From positions 1-5,948 of the forward strand of contig PWIZ01000121.1 of assembly GCA_003560175.1 (NCBI GenBank): a stretch of 5,948 bases of DNA, in the 5' to 3' direction. The stretch is from Halomonas sp. (lineage in GTDB: Bacteria > Pseudomonadota > Gammaproteobacteria > Pseudomonadales > Halomonadaceae). The notes beneath the pieces were generated by a model. The model saw nothing but the letters and a program-made list of their open reading frames with translations. It made no database searches and had not been told where the DNA came from. The position numbers and the translations under genes are program-made. Positions 1-5,948 of this stretch are shown here, piece by piece; position 1 is the stretch's first letter, and each line of letters starts with the position of its first letter.

Positions 1-1748
<1,748 letters not shown>

Positions 1749-1795
1749 GGGGCCTCCTCGGCGATGGGCACAGCTGGATTCATGAAGGGTCGGAA

Positions 1796-1804
1796 ATTCT
1801 ATCA
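1796..1804 (-). promoter_or_regulatory. Possible extended -10 promoter for tsaC-hemF-aroE
   Basis: The minus strand reads TGATAGAAT, which fits an extended -10 element (TG, one base, then TAGAAT, five of six matches to TATAAT). Its TGA is also the dprA stop codon. It would start transcripts about 40 nt before the tsaC ATG. The sequence 17 bp upstream is GGGTGC, which is not a -35 box, so activity would depend on the extended motif. This is the only AT-rich patch in the dprA-tsaC gap. It is a weak call by eye. Confidence 0.3.
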
Positions 1805-2914
1805 CGCACCCGAGAGCCGCACCCAGCCGCCGGCGGCATGGGCCACCCGCCCCTCCAGTTCCAGTTCCAGCAGGCGCCGCTGGCACTCGGCGATGCCCAG
1901 GCCCGAGAGCCCCACCAGGGTATCCACCGGCGTCGGATTGCCGCTCAGCCAGCGCAGCAGAAGATCGCCGGGCGAGGCACCACCCTCGGCGGGGGCTTGG
2001 TCAGGGAGTGTCATGGGGCTTGACATGGGCAGCCAATGGGTCAGCTCGGCGACGATATCGTCGACGTCGCGCACCAGCACCGCCCCATCACGAATCAGCC
2101 GCAGACAGCCTCGGGCCTGGGGGTTGTGGATGGAACCGGGCAGCGCGAAGACCTCTCGCCCCTGCTCACCGGCCAGACGAGCGCTGACCAGAGAGCCGCT
2201 GCGCTCGGCCGCCTCCACCACCAGCACACCGAAGGAGAGGCCGGTGACGATGCGGTTGCGACGGGGAAAGAAGGCCGGCCGCGCCGGCGTGCCGGGAGGG
2301 TGCTCGGCGAGCAGCAGGCCACCGGGCTCGCGTAGACGCGCGTGCAGCCGGTGGTGTCGCGGCGGATAGACCACGTCCACACCGCAGCCGAGCACCGCCA
2401 CGCTTGCACCGCCGGCGTCCAGCGCCGCCTGCTGGGCGGCGGCATCGATGCCCAGCGCCATGCCACTGACCACGCACCAGCCGCGCCCTGCCAGCTCGCG
2501 GGCAAATGTCGCCGCGTTGGTCAGCCCTTCACGAGTGGAACGCCGCGCGCCCACCATGGCCAGCCTGGGCGGTGCGAGCACGGTGAGATCGCCCCAAGCC
2601 CACAGCAGGGGCGGTGGGTCGGGAATCTCGGCGAGCAGGGTCGGCCAGCTGGGGTGGCCGGGGTGAAGCAGATGGCGCTCGGGTGCCTCGGCAAGCCACG
2701 CCTCAGCCCGAGCGATCTCGTCACTCAGCGGGCTGCGCCCGGGGTGGTCCAACCACAGCCGCAGCGCCGTGGCGGCCTCCCGGGGCAGCAGTGCCAGCCA
2801 GCCGTCGGGCCATGCCTTGGCCGTAGCGGCCAACTCGGTCAGCCGTGCCGCTCCCAGGCCTGGCAGACTGGAGAGGACCAGCCATTCCCGGGCACCAAGC
2901 CGCCGGGCGATCAT
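1802..2914 (-). CDS. dprA: DNA processing protein DprA/Smf
   Basis: DprA is a cytoplasmic protein that binds incoming single-stranded DNA and loads RecA onto it during natural transformation. The product is 370 residues, close to E. coli Smf (374). In order it has an N-terminal helical (SAM/HhH-like) region (about 1-75), the Rossmann-type DprA domain (about 85-290) and a C-terminal winged-helix domain (about 312-366) after a Pro/Ala/Gly linker. Core motifs are VGARRST (121-127), SGMALGID (150-157), AVLGCGVDVVYP (173-184), FFPRRNRIVTGLS (215-227), SGSL (239-242) and LIRDGA (273-278). The ATG at 2914-2912 is preceded by GAGGT with a 6-nt gap; that motif overlaps the stop of the upstream tsaP-like gene, which suggests coupling. 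The nearby ATG at 2919 is closed by a stop after two codons. All expected domains are present. DprA is also conserved in species not known to be transformable, so its presence alone does not prove competence. Confidence 0.96.
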   Translation of the reverse strand: MIARRLGAREWLVLSSLPGLGAARLTELAATAKAWPDGWLALLPREAATALRLWLDHPGRSPLSDEIARAEAWLAEAPERHLLHPGHPSWPTLLAEIPDPPPLLWAWGDLTVLAPPRLAMVGARRSTREGLTNAATFARELAGRGWCVVSGMALGIDAAAQQAALDAGGASVAVLGCGVDVVYPPRHHRLHARLREPGGLLLAEHPPGTPARPAFFPRRNRIVTGLSFGVLVVEAAERSGSLVSARLAGEQGREVFALPGSIHNPQARGCLRLIRDGAVLVRDVDDIVAELTHWLPMSSPMTLPDQAPAEGGASPGDLLLRWLSGNPTPVDTLVGLSGLGIAECQRRLLELELEGRVAHAAGGWVRLSGA

Positions 2915-2923
2915 CTCATGACC

Positions 2924-4033
2924 TCAGCGTAGGGCGGCGCCCGGGGCGCGCTCGGGGGTATGCACTCGGTCGCCCACCGAGAGCGAACGGCTGGCCTTCA
3001 TCACCAGGCCGTAGCTCATCTTCTCGTAGGGCTGGAAGACCATCACCAGGCCCGCCTCCTCACCGGGCAGGCGCAGGGATTCACCAGTACGCGGGTCGCT
3101 GACCAGTTCGCCACGCTGCTCGACCATCAGCACATGCCCCGACTCCAGACCGTCACGGCGGCCGCGATCCAGGGCCACCACCTGCAGGCGACCGATGAAC
3201 TGCACGCCCCCCGGCACCGCCAGGATAGTCCCCTGCACCTCGCGCTCCGGGGCGCGTGGGTAGAACTCCGTGACCAGATCGCGGACCTCCAGCGGCAGCA
3301 CGATGTCGTCATTGCGCACCTCCTGGCGCGAGGAGGTCACCTCGAGCACCACGATCTCATCTTCCTGGCGCTCGCGGCGCGCCTGGCCGACGCTCTCCAG
3401 CTCCAGGCCCAGCAGCTCGCCGCTGGCCGGGTCAAGGAAGCGCTCGCCGACCCGATAGAAACCGACCCGGCCGCTGCCCTCCACCTCACCGCGAGCATAC
3501 AGGCGGTCGCCCAGGCCGCTCATCAGGCGACGGTCATCGCCGCCGACCACATAGGCCAGCTCATCGAGGGACTCAGGGTCGTCGACGATGCGGTGATCGC
3601 GCAGAAAGTGGCGGACCGCCTCCAGGGGGATCGGCTCGATCGCCTCGCGATGGGGAATGGTGCGCATCTCCGGAGAGAGCCGCACCTGGCCCTGGCCCCG
3701 CTCCAGCCCCAGGCAGGGTCGGCCGTTGCAGTCATAGAGGTAAACGATGTCGCCCGGATAGATCAGGTGCGGGTTACGGATCTGGGGATTGACCTGCCAC
3801 ACCTCGGGCCACTGCCAGGGGTGACGCAGGAAACGACCGGAGATGTCCCACAGAGTGTCACCACGCACCACCGTATAGCGGTCCGGGGCATCGCCGCGCA
3901 GGCCATCATTCCAGCTGAGCCCCTGGGCCTGGGCCCCACCCGCCATACCGCCCAGGGCCATCACCAGGCCTAGCAGCATCACCGCCTTGCTTGGCCAGCG
4001 GCGCTGCCCCTTGCCCTCGTTCGTCTGCTTCAT
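2924..4033 (-). CDS. tsaP: Secreted LysM protein, TsaP-like (type IV pilus secretin-associated)
   Basis: The 369-residue product begins with basic residues and a hydrophobic stretch (about 17-31) ending GGAQAQG, a likely Sec signal peptide cleaved near residue 36, so it should act in the periplasm. A LysM peptidoglycan-binding domain follows (about 53-99), with YTVVRGDTLWDIS, WQWPEVWQVNP and YPGDIVYL visible. The remaining 270 residues have no catalytic motif I recognise; they end in a beta-rich region (GTILAVPGGVQFIG... GLVMVFQPYEKMSYGLVM) that I compare with the FlgT-like C-terminal part of TsaP. TsaP proteins bind peptidoglycan and support the type IV pilus secretin PilQ in Neisseria and Myxococcus. 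The domain layout and the position next to dprA, opposite def, match the P. aeruginosa homologue PA0020. The start ATG at 4033-4031 has GGAG 7 nt upstream. LysM and secretion are seen in the sequence; the pilus role and symbol are inferred from family and location. Confidence 0.8.
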   Translation of the reverse strand: MKQTNEGKGQRRWPSKAVMLLGLVMALGGMAGGAQAQGLSWNDGLRGDAPDRYTVVRGDTLWDISGRFLRHPWQWPEVWQVNPQIRNPHLIYPGDIVYLYDCNGRPCLGLERGQGQVRLSPEMRTIPHREAIEPIPLEAVRHFLRDHRIVDDPESLDELAYVVGGDDRRLMSGLGDRLYARGEVEGSGRVGFYRVGERFLDPASGELLGLELESVGQARRERQEDEIVVLEVTSSRQEVRNDDIVLPLEVRDLVTEFYPRAPEREVQGTILAVPGGVQFIGRLQVVALDRGRRDGLESGHVLMVEQRGELVSDPRTGESLRLPGEEAGLVMVFQPYEKMSYGLVMKASRSLSVGDRVHTPERAPGAALR

Positions 4034-4094
4034 CCCTGCTCTCCCCCGCGTCGTTTCGCCTGGCCTTGAGCGCTCTCATCGAACCTGGCCGGCG

Positions 4095-4103
4095 TGCTAT
4101 AGT
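4095..4103 (+). promoter_or_regulatory. Candidate extended -10 promoter for def
   Basis: TGCTATAGT on the plus strand fits an extended -10 element: TG, one base, then TATAGT, five of six matches to TATAAT. No good -35 box lies 16-18 bp upstream, which is usual for extended -10 promoters. Transcription would begin near 4110, leaving a leader of about 98 nt before the def ATG, with the 4167-4185 palindrome inside it. A second weaker -10, TAGAAT at 4159-4164, would give a leader of about 37 nt. I found no convincing promoter on the opposite strand for the tsaP-like gene, although one must exist in or near this 174-bp region if that gene is transcribed from here. Confidence 0.4.
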
Positions 4104-4166
4104 CTGACGTTATGGACGTGATGCGCGTTAGGCGGTTTCTCTGCCGACGCCGCCCCTTTAGAATAG

Positions 4167-4185
4167 TGTCATTCTGTAAATGACA
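4167..4185. repeat. Perfect 19-bp interrupted palindrome upstream of def (operator or leader hairpin)
   Basis: The sequence is TGTCATT, a 5-base centre CTGTA, then AATGACA: two perfect 7-bp inverted arms. The outer flanking bases (G on both sides) do not extend it. It is AT-rich compared with its surroundings and ends 22 nt before the def ATG. As DNA, the arm centres are about 12 bp apart, roughly one helical turn, as expected for a dimeric repressor site, and it would cover the start point of the weaker TAGAAT promoter at 4159-4164. As RNA, it would be a 7-bp stem-loop in the def leader just before the weak ribosome site. I cannot match it to a known regulator. Confidence 0.5.
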
Positions 4186-4207
4186 GCATAACGGTGAAAC
4201 CAACGCC

Positions 4208-4720
4208 ATGGCCAAATTACCGATCCTCGAATTCCCCGACGAGCGACTGCGCACCCGGGCAGCTCCGGTGGACGCGGTCGACGACGAGGTCCGCCAGCTG
4301 GTCGATGACATGCTCGAGACCATGTATGACGCCCGTGGCATCGGGCTGGCTGCCACTCAGGTGGACGTCCATCGCCGGGTCATCGTGATGGATGTCAGCG
4401 ACGATCAGTCCCACCCACTGGTGCTGATCAACCCCGAATTCACCCCTGTCGGAGACGAGCGTGACCTCATGTCCGAGGGCTGCCTGTCGATCCCCGAATA
4501 TTACGCCGAAGTGCCTCGGGCGCTCAGGGTTCATCTCAAGGCGCTGGGTCGCGACGGACAACCCTACAAGCTGGAGGCCGACGGCCTGCTGGCACACTGC
4601 ATCCAACACGAGCACGACCACCTCGAAGGCGTACTGTTCGTCGACTACCTGTCGCCGCTCAAGCGCGACCGGATCTTGAAGAAGATGCAGAAGCGCCACA
4701 AGCTGATGCAGCCGGCCTGA
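4208..4720 (+). CDS. def: Peptide deformylase
   Basis: Def removes the formyl group from the N-terminal methionine of new proteins at the ribosome exit; it is a metal-dependent (Fe2+ type) hydrolase. The 170-residue product matches E. coli Def (169) along its length. The three family motifs are present: GIGLAATQ (44-51), EGCLS (90-94) and QHEHDH (133-138). The metal ligands are C92, H134 and H138, and the catalytic acid/base is E135 (E. coli C90, H132, H136, E133). The short basic tail ([14 protein letters not shown]) resembles the ribosome-binding C-terminal helix of the E. coli enzyme. The ATG at 4208 is the only possible start, since an in-frame TGA lies at 4181-4183 with no other start codon between. 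Its ribosome site is weak: GGTGA at 4193-4197, 10 nt away. def is followed by fmt, its functional partner, after a 107-nt gap with a hairpin. Confidence 0.97.
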   Translation: MAKLPILEFPDERLRTRAAPVDAVDDEVRQLVDDMLETMYDARGIGLAATQVDVHRRVIVMDVSDDQSHPLVLINPEFTPVGDERDLMSEGCLSIPEYYAEVPRALRVHLKALGRDGQPYKLEADGLLAHCIQHEHDHLEGVLFVDYLSPLKRDRILKKMQKRHKLMQPA

Positions 4721-4739
4721 CCCCGCTTCGCCCCACCGT

Positions 4740-4767
4740 GAAGGCCGACGCCAATGCGTCGGCCTTC
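4740..4767 (+). terminator. Strong hairpin between def and fmt, terminator-like with a poor T-tract
   Basis: AAGGCCGACGC (4741-4751), loop CAAT (4752-4755) and GCGTCGGCCTT (4756-4766) form a perfect 11-bp stem; the pair G4740-C4767 makes it 12. It starts 20 bp after the def stop. The sequence after it, GTCGTTTCC, is only mildly T-rich, so it may be a partial terminator, an attenuator or an mRNA-stabilising 3' end for def rather than a full stop. The stem carries AA on one side and TT on the other, but no real T-run follows on either strand. Confidence 0.55.
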
Positions 4768-4827
4768 GTCGTTTCCGGCCGGCTCCGTTATCATTGGAGT
4801 CATCCACTCCCCGGCCAGGCCTGAACC

Positions 4828-5832
4828 ATGCCCCGACCCCTCGACTCTCACTCCCTCAGCGTCATCTTCGCCGGCACGCCCGGCTTCGCCGCCGAGAGTC
4901 TGCAAGCGCTGCTGGAAAGCCGCCACCGCGTCATCGCCGTCTACACCCAGCCGGACCGCCCTGCCGGCCGCGGCCGCAAGCTGACACCGAGCCCGGTCAA
5001 GCGCCTCGCCCTCACGCATGGGCTGCCGATCCACCAGCCGGAGACGCTCAGAGCGCCCGAGGCCCAGGCCGAGCTGGCCGCCCTGGACGCCGACATCATG
5101 GTGGTGGTGGCCTACGGGCTGATTCTGCCGAAGGCGGTGCTGGAGATCCCCCGGTTGGGCTGCCTCAACGTCCATGCCTCGCTGCTGCCGCGCTGGCGCG
5201 GCGCCGCCCCCATCCAGCGCGCCATCGAAGCCGGCGACGCCGAGAGCGGGGTGACCATTATGCAGATGGATGAAGGACTCGACACCGGCGCCATGCTGCT
5301 GGTGCGCCGAACGCCGATCACTGCGACGACCACCGGCGGTGAGCTGCACGACAGCCTGGCCGTCCTCGGCGGCGAGGCCATCGTCGAGGCCCTCGACGCC
5401 CTGGCCGGCGAGGGCCTGCCCGCCACGCCCCAGCCAGAAGCCGGCGTTACCTATGCCGCCAAGCTATCCAAGGCCGAGGCCGAGCTGGACTTCCGCGAGC
5501 CCGCCGCAACCCTGGCGGCCCGGGTGCGCGCCTTCAACCCCTGGCCGGTGACCTGGTGTGCCCAGGGCAGTGACCGCCTGCGCCTGCTGATGGGCGAGGC
5601 GAGCGAGCTCTTCCTCGGCGAGGCCCCCGCCGTCCCCGGCACCCTGCTCGAGCCTGCCCCCGATGCCCTGCGCATCGCCTGTGGTCCGGAAGGTGACCAG
5701 GTACTGCGGGTGACCCAGGCCCAACTACCCGGCGGCAAGGCGCTACCGGTGAGTGACCTGCTGCGCGCCCGGGCCGAGCGCTTCACGCCTGGCCTGTGCC
5801 TGGGCCGCTGCAATGAGGAGGCCTCCGCATGA
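4828..5832 (+). CDS. fmt: Methionyl-tRNA formyltransferase
   Basis: Fmt transfers the formyl group of 10-formyltetrahydrofolate to methionyl initiator tRNA in the cytoplasm, enabling translation start. The 334-residue product (E. coli 315) has the N-terminal formyltransferase Rossmann domain (about 10-195) and the C-terminal tRNA-binding OB-like domain (about 210-320). Visible motifs are VIFAGTPGFAA (12-22), the TQPDRPAGRGRKL loop that contacts tRNA (40-52), VVVAYGLILP (92-101), NVHASLLPRWRGAAPIQ (114-130), GVTIMQMDEGLDTG (141-154), YAAKLSKAEAELD (209-221) and RAFNPWP (234-240). The catalytic N114, H116 and D152 match E. coli N106, H108 and D144. The extra length is about 8 residues at the N-terminus and a short tail after the conserved FTPG. 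ATG 4828 is chosen because an in-frame TGA lies two codons upstream; its ribosome site is weak (AGG at 4817-4819). The stop overlaps the rsmB start. Confidence 0.97.
   Translation: MPRPLDSHSLSVIFAGTPGFAAESLQALLESRHRVIAVYTQPDRPAGRGRKLTPSPVKRLALTHGLPIHQPETLRAPEAQAELAALDADIMVVVAYGLILPKAVLEIPRLGCLNVHASLLPRWRGAAPIQRAIEAGDAESGVTIMQMDEGLDTGAMLLVRRTPITATTTGGELHDSLAVLGGEAIVEALDALAGEGLPATPQPEAGVTYAAKLSKAEAELDFREPAATLAARVRAFNPWPVTWCAQGSDRLRLLMGEASELFLGEAPAVPGTLLEPAPDALRIACGPEGDQVLRVTQAQLPGGKALPVSDLLRARAERFTPGLCLGRCNEEASA
5815..5821 (+). promoter_or_regulatory. Ribosome binding site of rsmB inside the end of fmt
   Basis: GAGGAGG lies 7 nt before the ATG at 5829, within the last codons of fmt. This is a strong Shine-Dalgarno match. 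It confirms the ATGA-overlapping start of rsmB and argues for translation from the fmt-rsmB transcript. Confidence 0.75.
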
Positions 5833-5948
5833 GCCAGCGCCCTGAACATCAGCCCCGCGAACCGCGTCAGCGCAAACGCGGCCTGGAGAACGACGGCGGC
5901 CTGGCGGTCCGCGCCGCCGCCGCCCGTGCTCTGGTCCCGGTGATCACC
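5829..5948 (+). CDS. rsmB: 16S rRNA (cytosine-967-C5) methyltransferase, N-terminal part (cut by window edge)
   Basis: The frame starts at an ATG sharing ATGA with the fmt stop and stays open to the window end, giving 40 residues. The sequence is MSQRPEHQPREPRQRKRG, then GLAVRAAAARALVPVI. The first part is polar and basic; the second resembles the VRAxAAxALxxV helix that opens the NusB-like RNA-binding domain of RsmB (Sun/RrmB), which uses S-adenosylmethionine to methylate C967 of 16S rRNA. The methyltransferase domain is not in the window, so the name rests on this helix and on the well-known def-fmt-rsmB order in gammaproteobacteria. The full protein is usually about 430 residues. The 20-residue charged N-terminal extension is longer than I expect for E. 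coli RsmB, but the strong ribosome site at 5815-5821 supports this start. Confidence 0.88.
   Translation, partial: MSQRPEHQPREPRQRKRGLENDGGLAVRAAAARALVPVIT

Noticed and set aside
1749..1886. 46-codon upstream extension of tsaC overlapping dprA
   Set aside because: The extension is Gly/Ala/Arg-rich, is absent from the family, and the internal ATG at 1748 has a strong ribosome site and fits the known N-terminus.
2960..3973. 337-codon open frame on the plus strand antisense to the tsaP-like gene
   Set aside because: The opposite strand has a signal peptide and LysM domain in a complete gene. This frame is rich in His, Gln, Ala and Leu, typical of antisense translation of a GC-rich gene.
4131..4154. 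GGCGG/CCGCC pairing in the tsaP-def intergenic region as a leader hairpin
   Set aside because: A 5-bp stem with a 14-nt loop is weak and not distinguishable from GC-rich background.
4217..4807. 196-codon open frame on the minus strand opposite def
   Set aside because: def is intact with all catalytic motifs; this frame is a composition artefact and would cross the def-fmt hairpin.
4796..4810. Small inverted repeat GGAGT-CATCC-ACTCC before fmt
   Set aside because: Only 5-bp arms in GC-rich sequence, with no clear promoter or ribosome site association; this is expected by chance.
5818..5827. Ten-base palindrome GGAGGCCTCC overlapping the rsmB ribosome site
   Set aside because: With no loop it cannot fold as a hairpin, and the same GAGGAGGCC wording precedes other genes here (tsaC, aroE), so it is most simply a ribosome site followed by chance complement.

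Overview
The window looks like an ordinary chromosomal housekeeping locus of a GC-rich gammaproteobacterium. Every gene encodes a protein close in sequence to its Escherichia coli or Pseudomonas counterpart, and codons are strongly biased to G/C in third position. The gene order (rsmB-fmt-def facing away from a LysM gene, dprA, tsaC, hemF, aroE) resembles, from memory, the PA0017-PA0025 region of Pseudomonas aeruginosa, but without the quinone reductase gene (qor) that sits between tsaC and hemF there. A Halomonas-type or Pseudomonas-type organism is my best guess; this is inference, with no database search behind it.

Two divergent gene blocks leave a 174-bp central intergenic region (4034-4207). 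The left block runs on the minus strand from 4033 down to 1: a secreted LysM protein resembling TsaP (type IV pilus secretin-associated protein), dprA (DNA processing in natural transformation), tsaC (threonylcarbamoyl-AMP synthase for tRNA t6A), hemF (oxygen-dependent coproporphyrinogen III oxidase, with a TTG start) and the first 75 codons of aroE (shikimate dehydrogenase). Gaps are 9, 53 and 37 nt, and hemF/aroE overlap by ATGA, so the block reads like one operon with a possible extra weak promoter before tsaC. The right block runs on the plus strand: def (peptide deformylase), fmt (methionyl-tRNA formyltransferase) and the first 40 codons of rsmB (16S rRNA m5C967 methyltransferase). fmt and rsmB overlap by ATGA, whereas def and fmt are separated by 107 nt containing a perfect 11-bp GC-rich hairpin.

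Functionally the right block is translation start chemistry (formylation of initiator tRNA, deformylation of the new protein) plus rRNA modification. The left block mixes a probable pilus/DNA-uptake pair (tsaP-like and dprA) with tRNA modification, haem synthesis and aromatic amino acid synthesis.

I found no mobile element, CRISPR array, tRNA or rRNA gene, and no undescribed system. The least explained signal is a perfect 19-bp interrupted palindrome (4167-4185) just upstream of def. No stretch over 300 bases lacks a gene.
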